Below, piece by piece: positions 44,220 through 54,715 of a stretch of DNA of 64,000 nt. This DNA is from Nilaparvata lugens. Taxonomy: Eukaryota; Arthropoda; Insecta; Hemiptera; Delphacidae. The stretch spans positions 101,612,051-101,676,050 of the forward strand of contig NC_052504.1 in the NCBI RefSeq assembly GCF_014356525.2, read 5' to 3'. A program made the position numbers and the translations under genes. Below the pieces are notes generated by a model. That model did no database searches, was not told where the DNA came from, and saw only the letters and a program-made list of their open reading frames with translations. The stretch's first letter is position 1, and each line of letters opens with the position of its first letter.

Positions 44220-47200
44220 ATCACAAAATTCGAAAAAAAAGAAAACAATAGAAAATTCATATATAAAACGAATGAAAATATCTTAGTCACTTTTGACCTG
44301 GAAATTAGAGGCATGCTTCCAGGGTATTTAAGTAGGCTATTGATGCTGGTTTAGCCACCAGGAAATCTTCATGTGCACCCGTGTATGCTGATCTGGGACA
44401 CTCCTCCACTATGTGTCTCACAGTCTGGACTGCTCCACACTCACAGAAAGGGGAGTCAGCCTTCCCCCACTTATGCATCAGATAGGCACATCTACCATGA
44501 TGAGTTCGTACCCTATTCAATGCCGACCATGTTTTACGAGGCAAATCGAAGCCTGGTGGCCTTTTGGCTACAAATGGGATGTCAATGTTCTGCTTTGCTG
44601 ACCACGCTTGTTGCCAGGCCTCAGTTAAACGGAAACCTGAATCTAAGGCTGTAATTGCCGTCCTAACCGGTGGCTTACGAGATTGCAGACGGCTCTGATT
44701 GGCATCTTGTATATCCTCATGTATTGGCAGGCTTCGATTTTCCTGTATCTTCTTGTACTCTCTAGTGAGGGCATTCATGCGTCGAAGATTTGGGGGTGGG
44801 ATGTGACTCAACACCGGGAGCCATTCCACAGGGGTAGATTTCAGAACACCACCTATCATTCTCATTGAGTTATTTAGCTGAACATCAACCCTATGAACAT
44901 GAGAGCTATTCATCCAGACTGGAGCACAGTACTCAGCAGCTGAAAAGACAAGGCTTAGGGCTGTAGAGCGTAATGTAGATGCTGAAGCTCCCCATGATGT
45001 TCCGCAAAGTTTTTGCATAATATTGTTTCGGGTTTTTAGTTTTTCTGCTGTCTTTGTTAGGTGCTCTTTGAATGAAAGTGTCCTATCAAGTATCACGCCC
45101 AAATATTTTGGAGCCTTATTGTGTTTAAGGCTTCTATTCTCGAATTGAATTCTTAGCTCTCTGTTAGCTTCTCTATTGTTCAGGTGGAAGCATGCAACTT
45201 CTGTTTTGCTGGCATTTGGTTGGAGACGCCATCTTCGAAAGTACCTACCCATCTCTCTCAAGTCATCTGTAAGAATTTTCTCTGACTCTTCAAATGATTT
45301 ACACTGTGTTGATAATACCCAGTCATCAGCATAGCCATGTTTTCTAGACAAGGTTTCTGGCATGTCAGCAATATACAGACTGAACAAGAGAGGGGCAAGA
45401 ACTGAGCCCTGAGGCAGACCATTCTTAAGTTTTCTTTGTGAGCTTATATCAGATCCAATGATGACTTTGAAAGTTCTATCACTCAGCATATTATTCACAA
45501 GACGAGCTGTTATTTTACACTTGATCACTTTTAGGAGCTTATAGATCATACCTTCTCTCCAAACAGTGTCATAAGCTGCTGATAGATCGATAAAGGCAGC
45601 AGATGTTTTCAATTTCTTCTGGAAACCAGCTTCAATGCATGTTGTAAGTGATAGAACTTGATCAACACAGCTCCTGTTTGGTCTGAACCCAGCCTGCTCA
45701 ACAGGTATGATTTCAAATATTTTCTGGCATACTCTATTATAGATTAGCCTCTCCAGTAGTTTATACACCACCGACAGTAATGCAATTGGTCTATAGTTTT
45801 TTGCTGAGTTTGCTGGTTTTCCTGGTTTCAAAATTGCTATAATCTTTGACTGCCTCAGCTCTTTGGGTACATTGCCAGTTTGCATAACATCAGTGAAGAA
45901 TTTAGCCAGCCATACCTTTGCATATTTTCCACATTTAACTAGAAATTCTGGGTTTACACTATCAAATCCTGGTGCTTTTCCAGAAGCTACATGCTTGAGA
46001 GCTGATGCGATTTCTTCTGGGGTGAAAGGTAGACTGAATTCACTCTCTGTTGCCTGTCTCTTAAGTTGGCTCAGCTCATGTTTTATTTTGGTCGAGTGTT
46101 CTCTGTCCACTTGTGCTCTGGATGTTTCCACTATGTGAGATGCTATTGAGTTTGCAGAGACACCTGCTTTTTGTCTTTCCATGGGTGCTCCACTGCCCAA
46201 TTTCCTTAGAAGAGCCCATGCTTGTCGACTTGAGGTTTGGAAGTTCATGTTCTCAACCACATTCATCCATTTCTGTTTTCTTGCCTCATCAAGACTATGA
46301 AGGAGTTCATCTGCCACCTCTTGCTCACCCGTCTCCAAGAAGGTTTGATAAAGTTCATCACTATTCTGGGACCAGCCTGGAATATATTCTCTGCGATATC
46401 CTCTTGGGATGCACTTTTTAGCTGTACTAATGACTGCCCCAACAAATCGTTTATAATTTTTACTTAGAGGAGGTATCCAACCCAGGCATTTATCAAGTTC
46501 TTTTGAGTACCTTTCCCAGTCAGCTTTTTGGAAGTTCCATCTTGGATGTGGTGTGGAAGTCACAAGTGGGACCTGGTGACCTATTTCTATGAGAACTGGA
46601 CGATGCTGACTGTGTGGAAAGTCAGAGAGAACTCGTCTGGTGATTGGAAGTGGTTGGCCCTTGTTATCACATGAGGAAAAGCATAGATCTGGATTGTATT
46701 CCTGCCTCCAAGCTGCAGATTTAAATGTGAACCGGTCTTTTGCATCAAACACAAGATTGAGATTTCCACTTTCAGCCCATTCCACCACAGCTTCACCATT
46801 TGCATTGCAGTCCCTATACTTCCACTGTTCATGGTGACTATTGAAATCCCCTAAATAAACTGCAGGGTGAGGCTGAATTGGGATCACTGCAGTTGGCCAT
46901 GGGGTGTTAGGTGGTTTGTAGATGTTAGTCACTGTGATATTTCCTATCTTGACTACAACAGCATTGATGTCATTGTCTGTTGAGGTGGAGATTAGGGTGG
47001 CATTGTCTATATTGCATCTCACATAGGTTGCAACTCCATATACATTATGGTATGTAGCACCAAGTAGGTCATAGCCAGGTATAGTACCTCTTCCTTTCAG
47101 CTGATCCTCAGAGCTACAGTGTGTTTCCTGAATGGCAACCAGGTCAATGTTGTCTTGTCTCAAACGCTTTGAAAGATATTGACTTTTAGAATAGCTTATA

Positions 47201-47545
47201 CTCTCTACATTCAAATGGCAAATCCGGACTGAAGGCCCAAGATTTCTTGTCTGGTAGTCCTTAAAAGAACTTTTGAGTTTGAAATTGGTATGTGATTTCA
47301 AATTTATAGTGTTGTGTTGTGTTTGGTCAGGAGAACTAAAGTTTGTCTGACCGCCAGCTAGTGCTAGTCCATTTAGCATTATCCAATGTGCACCGTGTGG
47401 GGGCGGACTAGCGTTACACATACTACTTCCCATCTCAATAAAACATTTTGAGGTTAGAAAATATTTGTAGACTTGCCTTTAAAATTTCTTCATGAGAATT
47501 CACTTTTAAAAAAAACTTTTTCTTTCCAAACCTTCAGAAATAGTT
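44220..47545 (-). mobile_element. LINE B: young LINE nested in LINE A
   Basis: It sits inside LINE A between the linker (ending about 47580) and the RT start (44214). It has one long intact ORF, a short AT-rich 3' segment (44220-44304) and a 5' leader (47434-47545). I could not define exact ends or a target-site duplication by eye. Confidence 0.8.
44305..47433 (-). CDS. LINE B endonuclease-reverse transcriptase, intact 1042 aa
   Basis: ATG 47433 opens one uninterrupted ORF. An apurinic-type (EEP) endonuclease is at about residues 65-280, with HLNVESI, IQETH, YLGDFNSHHEQW and SQHRPVL. RT is at about 470-760, with GKAPGFDSVNPEFL, FIDLSAAYDTV, GLPQGSVLAPLLFSLY and the YADDWVLS box. A C-terminal Cys/His segment (CECGAVQTVRHIVEECP) is near residue 1000. 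There is no separate ORF1. The single-ORF layout fits the RTE/Vingi/Ingi-like side of LINE diversity better than CR1, but I do not assign a clade. Completeness suggests recent activity. Confidence 0.92.
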   Translation of the reverse strand: MGSSMCNASPPPHGAHWIMLNGLALAGGQTNFSSPDQTQHNTINLKSHTNFKLKSSFKDYQTRNLGPSVRICHLNVESISYSKSQYLSKRLRQDNIDLVAIQETHCSSEDQLKGRGTIPGYDLLGATYHNVYGVATYVRCNIDNATLISTSTDNDINAVVVKIGNITVTNIYKPPNTPWPTAVIPIQPHPAVYLGDFNSHHEQWKYRDCNANGEAVVEWAESGNLNLVFDAKDRFTFKSAAWRQEYNPDLCFSSCDNKGQPLPITRRVLSDFPHSQHRPVLIEIGHQVPLVTSTPHPRWNFQKADWERYSKELDKCLGWIPPLSKNYKRFVGAVISTAKKCIPRGYRREYIPGWSQNSDELYQTFLETGEQEVADELLHSLDEARKQKWMNVVENMNFQTSSRQAWALLRKLGSGAPMERQKAGVSANSIASHIVETSRAQVDREHSTKIKHELSQLKRQATESEFSLPFTPEEIASALKHVASGKAPGFDSVNPEFLVKCGKYAKVWLAKFFTDVMQTGNVPKELRQSKIIAILKPGKPANSAKNYRPIALLSVVYKLLERLIYNRVCQKIFEIIPVEQAGFRPNRSCVDQVLSLTTCIEAGFQKKLKTSAAFIDLSAAYDTVWREGMIYKLLKVIKCKITARLVNNMLSDRTFKVIIGSDISSQRKLKNGLPQGSVLAPLLFSLYIADMPETLSRKHGYADDWVLSTQCKSFEESEKILTDDLREMGRYFRRWRLQPNASKTEVACFHLNNREANRELRIQFENRSLKHNKAPKYLGVILDRTLSFKEHLTKTAEKLKTRNNIMQKLCGTSWGASASTLRSTALSLVFSAAEYCAPVWMNSSHVHRVDVQLNNSMRMIGGVLKSTPVEWLPVLSHIPPPNLRRMNALTREYKKIQENRSLPIHEDIQDANQSRLQSRKPPVRTAITALDSGFRLTEAWQQAWSAKQNIDIPFVAKRPPGFDLPRKTWSALNRVRTHHGRCAYLMHKWGKADSPFCECGAVQTVRHIVEECPRSAYTGAHEDFLVAKPASIAYLNTLEACL

Positions 47546-47579
47546 GACATCAAATAATATAAGGCATAAAACTATCCAA

Positions 47580-48100
47580 AAAGGGAATTGAAAATAAAAT
47601 TATGTTAAAAGTAGGACTTTGAAAATTTTCTTCTGAGATTGGATGGGAATGAAATTGATCAGTAATTGGTAAATCTAAGTTTGTAACCTGCTCTTCAAGA
47701 TCATCGATATGATTAGCAATGACAACTTTGTCACGTTGGTTAGAGTGTGAAACAAAATGGTCATTTATATTGTTCAATGGTGAGTCAATTTGGGGATTCG
47801 ATTTCTGTTTGCCAAGCCCGAATTCTTTTATTCCCTGCCAAAGTGAGTCTTGTCTATTGTTTGTCATGAACGAACTCAAGTACCTAATCTTTGAGTTTCG
47901 TAATTCTGTTTAACTCTATTTTTAAGGCTCCTATACTCAATGAAACTGTTCAAGTCAAATGTCTTTTTAAATTTTCTATGTGCTTTGTCTCTACGTCCCA
48001 TCATCTTAAGTATGTCTTCAGTCATCCACGGTACTTGTCGTTTTCTATTAATCGTCCTAGTCACATAAGGTGCATGTTTGTCATACAAAGTCAAGTCCAA
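47580..48100 (-). pseudogene. LINE A linker between endonuclease and RT
   Basis: 48100-47876 contains VTRTINRKRQVPWMTEDILK and DKAHRKFKKT. 47879-47580 contains SLWQGIKEFGLGKQKSNPQI and NNINDHFVSHS. Both blocks are standard between endonuclease and RT in CR1/Jockey-group ORF2. Frames change at about 47878. Confidence 0.8.
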
Positions 48101-48153
48101 TTCTCGAAAGTCTTGACCATGTCATCAACTGAGGGTAATGCTTCAATTTGATG

Positions 48154-48945
48154 CTATGGAGTCTGAGCCACATCAGTCAGGAAGGCGGCTTCATCAAAGT
48201 TTTTGAAGTCTCTATAAGTGATAATTTTCTGTTCTGGCTTGGGTATCTTATGGGAAAGTACACAGTAGATCAAATCATGTCTAGAAATAGCTGGGACTGA
48301 GATTTGGCCTGCTTGAACAACCTCATTGGGATCACTAACAATGAGAAGGTCAATGAGTGTGTCTGACTCATTAGTATGATGAGTTGGGTCGAGAGGTAAA
48401 ATAGTCATGTTTAGGCATTGGAAAATTGTAGTCAGTTGAAAGTAGTCAAAGTTACAATTTGTCATGTTCAAGTCGGTGTTCATATCCTCCATAACTAGTA
48501 TACGGTTATAACAAGGCATAAGAGAAAGCAAGGCATTTTCGAAATCTGTGAAATGACCTATTTTTGGTGGGCGATAACAGATACCAACGAGTAATTTATC
48601 AGTACTAGATAAGGATAATTCAAGTAGCATAAACTCTGGTCTGGAACAATACTCTTGTTTAAATGTGATTGAATCTTTTGTTTTGATACAATCTTTCACA
48701 TAAATTGCTACACCCCCACAAGCTTTATTTAATCTATCATTCCGGAAAAGATTATATCCAGGGAATGCAACAAAATTTGATGAAATACTAGGCTTCAAAA
48801 AAAATTCGGAAATTCCGATCATATTGAAGTCCTGAAAATGGAAGATTGCTCTGAGTTCATCAATGTGGCAACGGAGGGATTGTATGTTGAAGTGAGCAGC
48901 CTTGAAAAGTTTTTTGAAAGAGTGTAGCTTATTTGCTAGAAACAT
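48154..48945 (-). pseudogene. LINE A endonuclease domain
   Basis: An EEP endonuclease with HFNIQSLRCHIDEL, IGISEFFL (usual S-E-T-x-L), a GGVAIYVKD block and GICYRPP. The metal-site block reads MEDMNTDLN where GDFN is expected, and the last box SRHDLIYC replaces SDH. Key residues are changed, so it is unlikely to be active. Confidence 0.85.
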
Positions 48946-48960
48946 ACCTGCGTCATTATT

Positions 48961-50403
48961 TCTATGATTGGAATAATCTTGAAATAATCATACCTACTTG
49001 AGGGCGAGTGAGCTGACGTGTCACTGAGAGGCATCATGGAAGCAGCAGACCAATCGTGAACCGACCTCAGAACGACACATGACGGGGAAAATGGGGATGA
49101 AACTGATAAAACTTAACCTAAATGAAAAGGCTCTTGCTTAGAGTGCATTCAGTATGCATGGACAGTTCGGCTCCCTTCACTATTTAAAACACTAGTTGAA
49201 AAATTCACTAAACACAATAAGATGTAGATGTGTGGAGTTCCGGTGATGAATAATCATAATGGTGAATAAGATGAAGATTGAGGAAAACTGGTAGTGGGAG
49301 ATCTAGTCCACGTGGAGATAGAGCGAGTAGTGGAAGAATCGGGTCCAAGTGGAGGTAGAGCGAGAAGGAATCCAGTAGTGGAAGATCGAGTCCAAGTGGA
49401 GACAGAGAGAGATGGAATCCAGTGGTGGAAAATCGAGTCCAAGTGAAGATAGAGAGAGATGGAATCCAGTAGTGGAAGATCGTGTTCAAGGTGGAGATAG
49501 AGCGAAATGGGATCCAGTAAAAACTGAAAAAGAGAAGAAAAAGCCAGCAGAATAACGAAAAATCTTTGAAGAAAGTTATCAATAGAGAAAAGATACATAA
49601 TACAACTGATAATGCCAAGGAAGTTATGGCTGTTTTTAATTAAGCTTTCTATTATCATATAATTATACAGTAAAAACGAACAGGTACTGTACTATACATT
49701 ACGTAAGTACTGTAGCTATTATAATACAACTTACACTGTATTCGTGTAGGAAATTTGGTAGGATATTTATCTTGATTTCTGAAAATACCCCAAAATAAGG
49801 AAGTAAGATAACTTTGAAAAACCAAAGTTTTCCTGCCGATTGAAGAAACATTAAAAATTAGTCTAAGACATATTATGTCTTAGACTAAAAACGTGTAACA
49901 AATATCAGATCACTATTCAAGCTATTAAGCTTTTCATTAATTTATTTGTCTTCTCATGGCAGAAGGTTTGCGCCCAACGTTTTCACTTAAACATTTCTGT
50001 GATTAAATTGTGATAGAGCACATTATCGTATTGATCTTCTTAATCCAGTTACATGTACATCGATTTTTGTAAAATTGATTTTTTACCGTTCCTATGAATT
50101 CTAAGAATTCTATGAATTCTTTATACAGGTTCAGCACAACTTCTTAAATAACATTATGTTTGCTTCAACAGAATTCATAAGGACAACAAAACATCGAACA
50201 ACAAAAAAACGCTTTCTGAGTAACTGGCTTTAACAAAGCATGGCTTCACGAAATACAGTACGATAATTTAGAATAGTTGGTACAATGGTTATGCTTTTCG
50301 CATCATGGCAGCACTGTGCTTGCTCACTCACTTCTCCAGTTGACACTTGTTAACTTGTCAGTTGTTTACTTGACTTGACTTTGACACAGTCTGTCATTAC
50401 GCG
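48961..50403. other. Non-coding stretch with minisatellite
   Basis: The start may be LINE A 5' UTR. A minisatellite occupies 49285-49520. The rest shows no gene. Confidence 0.5.
49285..49520. repeat. Minisatellite, unit about 55-57 bp
   Basis: About four to five imperfect copies of a unit containing GAATCCAGTAGTGGAAGATC and GAGTCCAAGTGGAGA. The open frames across it are repeat artefacts. Confidence 0.85.
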
Positions 50404-50539
50404 ATGTCTGAGTTTGATGTGGAGTTTTCTGTTGATTACTGCAGTTTGCAACCGACCTGCTCTTTGGGATAAAAGTCTTGACATCTACAAGGACCGGAAT
50501 GAAGTCGCCAAAAGTTGGATGGAAGTAAAAAAGAAATAG
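50404..50539 (+). pseudogene. MADF-domain gene fragment with frameshift
   Basis: ATG 50404 starts MSEFDVEFSVDY, the usual beginning of insect MADF (Adf-1-type DNA-binding) proteins. The next segment, in another frame, gives CNRPALWDKSLDIYKDRNEV and AKSWMEVKKK before a stop at 50537. RPALWD-x-YKDR-x-W is the conserved first half of the domain. One or two bases are lost near 50450. The rest of the domain is not seen nearby. This is a broken or partial copy. Confidence 0.6.
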
Positions 50540-51067
50540 TCATAACTGCTGGGAATTTAAAGTGATATTCAACGATTTGAACCTGATAAATTGGATTGTT
50601 GAATGACAACTGAAATTTAGTGAATTTTACTGTACAACATTCCTTTTCCTCCTATTTTATTGGGTGATGAGTGGAGATGATTTATGATTTCATATTTTCA
50701 TAGTTCAATATTTTTTTGGAAAACTAGAACTTTTAAAATTGAAAATGTTTATGTTTAAACTTCTCAGGTGTTCAAAAACTTCTTGAAAGCTTTGCCTGTC
50801 CCTTTGTGAGGCAGGAGTATTATTATCTTAGTACGTACTATATAATCATATGATAGTGGAAGCTATAGTCTATTAAAACTGCTATAACTCCCTTGTTTTC
50901 GGGTATTTTTGAAAATGGGACTTACACTTTAAAGAATTTGGGGTCGCTGAATCCAAATCCGAAATCAGAAATCTTCTATCTATATTTTTAAGGAAGTTAG
51001 ACTTTGAGAAAAAGTGATGAATCATACTTTGAGCAAACGTCGGCGTAGTTGTTAGATCTGTCGGCTT

Positions 51068-51538
51068 AAGGTTCGAACCCACTAGAACGTACCAGACACG
51101 GACCGTGTCAGACCATGCCAGGCACGTAAAATAACAACCATGCCCACTACAACGGATCAACAGCGTTCTATGCCAGTACATTACGCGTATGGTACGCGTA
51201 TGGTACGCGTATGATACGCGTATGATGCCCGGTCAGAAGTTGTTGGGAACGCGTCAGTTAGCAAGAGAATGAAGCGGTGAACTGGTTACCAACGCGGTGC
51301 ATACGCGGTTACAACTGGGTTTGCAGGCGTCACATGCCATGCAAGGAGCGTTCCGTCACAGACAAAATATACTGGCCGACAAATGTTGACCTGGACGTGC
51401 ATGGCACGCTCCGTGCTTGGCCGGTGACGGAACGGTCTAATGGGTGTATTACATATGAAATGATGCAAAGAATATTTTTTTGCATGTGTCGGTACGGGCA
51501 CGGTCATGGTATGATACGTTCTAGTGGGTTCGAACCTT
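51068..51538. mobile_element. 471-bp TIR element with perfect 24-bp ends
   Basis: The left end starts AAGGTTCGAACCCACTAGAA. The last 24 bases (51515-51538) are its exact reverse complement over 24 bases, with partial pairing further in. The interior is palindrome-rich, and frames in it are on both strands with no domain. TTAA lies at the left junction, but the right junction is TTTA, so the target site is unclear. Non-autonomous. Confidence 0.85.
51183..51226. repeat. 11-bp tandem repeat, four copies
   Basis: Four copies of TACGCGTATGG or TACGCGTATGA inside the TIR element. Confidence 0.9.
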
Positions 51539-51684
51539 TATTCGTAAGATCCCCATGTGAAAGTACAGGAGAGCTGCAAAATATGAAATATGATCTTCCG
51601 TAATATGATCTTCCAGGAGCGAGGACTCTGCCGTGTGAAACTGGCCTAAGAAATAGAACATTGTATTGTGATCTTGAATAATCA

Positions 51685-51718
51685 AGGAAGAAGAAGAAGA
51701 AGAAAAGAAAGAGAAGAA

Positions 51719-51753
<35 letters not shown>

Positions 51754-51790
51754 AGAAGAAGAAGAAGAAGAAGAAGAAGAAGAAGAAGAA
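51685..51790. repeat. (GAA)n purine microsatellite
   Basis: About 35 GAA/AGA units with a few interruptions. Confidence 0.95.
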
Positions 51791-52645
51791 TAGAAAAGAA
51801 TAATAATCATCATCGCAAAAATCACAACAGTTATAATAAATGTAATAAAAATGACAACAATATTCTAGTATCATTATAAGATGAAGAAGAGAAATGAGAA
51901 AGAAAAATAGGAAGTAGAGGAGACGATGGAGAAAGTACTAGATTATTTTAGATGATTTTAAATGGGATTGAACGGTGAAGTATGAAAAATATTATATATT
52001 ATTAGAAGTATAATTAACTATTGGGAGCTGCAATAACGATAAAAGTAGTAAATGAGTACTGTAATATTTTAGTGATGAATGTCTAAGATAACGTTAAATG
52101 AAACACAGCCCCTATATAAGCATATGAACAGACTACCCACCCCTCTGTTCTATCAATAATATTCTTCACACATTAGCTTCTATTGTTCGAGCTGTGGCAA
52201 TAGTAGAAGATATCATTATGTACACCTAATATAGAAGTGATTACTATCTATACCTATAGATTACATCTATATCTATAACGTATGTTAATCATCCAATTTA
52301 TTTGAAATTCAGCATTTCGAAAATTATTAATTATGGAAATAATTTTGGTAAGAGATGTAATAATTATTAGTAAGAATAGGGATAATGATTCTCTAAGTAC
52401 CCTCTGGAGTATAGTAGTTGATGCATTGAACGTAGTTTTGGGAATTAATATCAAGATAAATAATTATTAATCAGTATTAACAGATGTGGATCTCCTTAGT
52501 TTGAAATAATTGCCTCATATATAATCATAAATAGCAGTGGAAAGATTCATTTATAGAACAGAAAGCCAGCTCAAGAAAAATGCCAAGGTATATCTACTGT
52601 GAAATGTATTAATACGAATTTCCTATTATTGTAGTGAAGGGCACC
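51791..52645. other. AT-rich non-coding stretch
   Basis: No gene, RNA or clear repeat recognised. Confidence 0.5.
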
Positions 52646-53065
52646 TTAGTCATCGAATCCTGAAATGATTAAATTTACCTTTATTTTTTGAAGGTCGGTC
52701 ATCCTCTCGACTGTGTGGACCCTCTTGGATCCTCCCTCGCCGACAGAGATCTTGATTCTCCCGTCCGATGACCAGACATTCCTATGCCCATGACGGTCGG
52801 CCGCAGCGTTGAGGATCTTGGGACGCTCCGCAGTCAGATCCTCGCGAATGGTGACGCCGGAACCCTTCAGCTTCCTCTTAGCGTCGAAGATCATCTTCCT
52901 GGTCTGGTAGCTGCAGAGTCGAACTATGATGGGTCGGTCCTTAGGTTTCGCTTGCCCTTGTTGAGGTGGTTGACGCCTTCCAACGCGATGCGAGCGGTTG
53001 ACATCCGCCAGTCACGGGCACGTTCAGCTTCTTGTTGAAGACATCAAGCGCCAGCAGGTCCGGGT
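52646..53065 (-). pseudogene. LINE ORF1-like fragment
   Basis: On the minus strand the segment before 52895 gives a PIIVRLCSYQTRK block. The frame 52646-52894 continues MIFDAKRKLKGSGVTIREDL and then NVWSSDGRIKISV. This is the ORF1-encoded nucleic-acid-binding domain seen in several insect LINEs. A frame change lies between an LDVFNKKL block (about 53040) and the main part. No ORF2 follows. Confidence 0.75.
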
Positions 53066-53326
53066 CTTAAGAGGAAGAGAAAAAAAAATTTTGCATGCAA
53101 AGGGAAGTTGGGAAGTAAGAAGAGGATGTAAAGGAAGGATTGTGGTGAGGAATGTAAACTTATCTAGAATAATAAAATTTAAGAAAAGAAATTCGATAAA
53201 CTAGTCGAGTAAAATAAAAATATTAATCAAATCATAAATCAAAATCCCAAAAATTCTCGTTCAAATGTAAGTTTTTCAAGTGTTCTCAATCTATCCGTGT
53301 CGTGTGTATCCTGTTTATATTTTTAT

Positions 53327-53329
<3 letters not shown>

Positions 53330-53395
<66 letters not shown>
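53330..53395. repeat. (AT)n microsatellite
   Basis: A long AT run, preceded at 53270-53325 by a short sequence shared with 41125-41160 and 41339-41395. Confidence 0.95.
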
Positions 53396-53400
<5 letters not shown>

Positions 53401-54715
53401 AGCATGTCCATAAAAATAGGTTATATTCTTACTGTAGAAAGTTAAAGATATAATGCATAGAAATCATACAAATCATACAAATTTATAGTGTTTTCAAACG
53501 AATAATGCGGTAAAAACCATAATATCTGTTACAACATAAGGCTGGGAAAGTAGGGGCGACAGGTTTTACTTTTAAACCTTCTTTGAGTTTGGGTGGCTCG
53601 TTAGAGTAGCCTATGTAAGTGATAACTCGTTGGTGTAATAATCTAGAGAACCCAAGCTCAAATCTCGACCGGGGCCAAAAGTTTTTGACCAAAGCACAAT
53701 CGCATAGGTATGGCCACCCAGTGCTTTCTATTTGCCGCTCAGTCCAAACTATTTTGTGAAAATATGTCTCGATTTATTTGTAGCAAATGTAGGCCTATTC
53801 AAAGCAAACTCCAACCTGTTGAAACACGAATGAATTAACATTTCATTTTACATTATGCTATTATTGATCATTGATCCTGTGATTTTGGAATAAAAATTTT
53901 AGTAGGCTATTGAGTTGGAAAACGTATTTATTTTGAAAAAACTGGAATGATAATTTATTATTGTTATATTATTATTATTAATATGTTGAATATGAAATTG
54001 ATCAGTAACATTCACATTGGAAGATGAAATTCCAAGGCATCCTTGTTTTATTTTTTTGAAATTTTTTATGTTATGTCACAGTAGTCCTAAAATGAAATTT
54101 GTTTATTTTACGCATAGTTCCGATAGAACTTTATTTTAAAATACACTTGCAAACTATAAATAATGAATTTCTTATTCTCTTATTCTATTTATTGATACAA
54201 GTACATCATCAAAATGATAGGGAGAGAAAAAATAAGGTAACCTTGTGCTATTCCTCTCCCGAATTATTTAGATAAGATTACACATAGTCCGAAATAGGTA
54301 AAGTCTTGTTGTTGTTCACTTCACAAAATTCTCAGTCCTTGAAATTATGAAATTTATGAAATCATGCAAAAGGACATCTGAAAACCAGTGACTTGAACTG
54401 CAATCTTCCTCCCGGTAATTTCTATATTAATGATCATCTCACTGCATATGATAAATTTCTATTGAACAAAGCGAAAAATCTAAAAAAAGATGAATGAATA
54501 AGCATATGTATGGGGTAAAGACACAAAAATTCTCATTCGAAAACAGTTAGATTCTCCAGTGAATTGAATAGTGAGTGAAGATGACCTAAATCCATTCGAA
54601 TGAGACTATTAGACATAAATGTTTCCAACAGAAGTCTTGATAATTGTGGGTACCTATTGTTGAAAATGCCACAATATGTGTTAACGAGATAACCGAGCGC
54701 TGAATTTCTTTCACG
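53396..54715. other. Non-coding stretch with a dispersed repeat
   Basis: The repeat at 54185-54345 matches 19430-19575. No gene is visible in the rest. Confidence 0.55.

Larger units (their letters stand above)
41561..48960 (-). mobile_element. LINE A: old CR1/Jockey-type element, split
   Basis: Reading leftward: endonuclease at 48945-48154, linker at about 48100-47580, RT at 44214-43235, C-terminal helical segment at about 42440-42190, and a 3' end with tandem GATT units at about 41561. Two foreign segments break it: LINE B (about 44220-47545) and an unidentified block (about 42450-43230). All the coding parts are in the same orientation and order, so this is one element. Confidence 0.8.

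Noticed and set aside
49208..49658. Leu/Ser-rich minus-strand frames
   Set aside because: Products of the 55-57-bp minisatellite.
51068..51091. tRNA gene suggested by GGTTCGAACCC
   Set aside because: No cloverleaf arms or A box around it, and the sequence is the terminal repeat of a TIR element.
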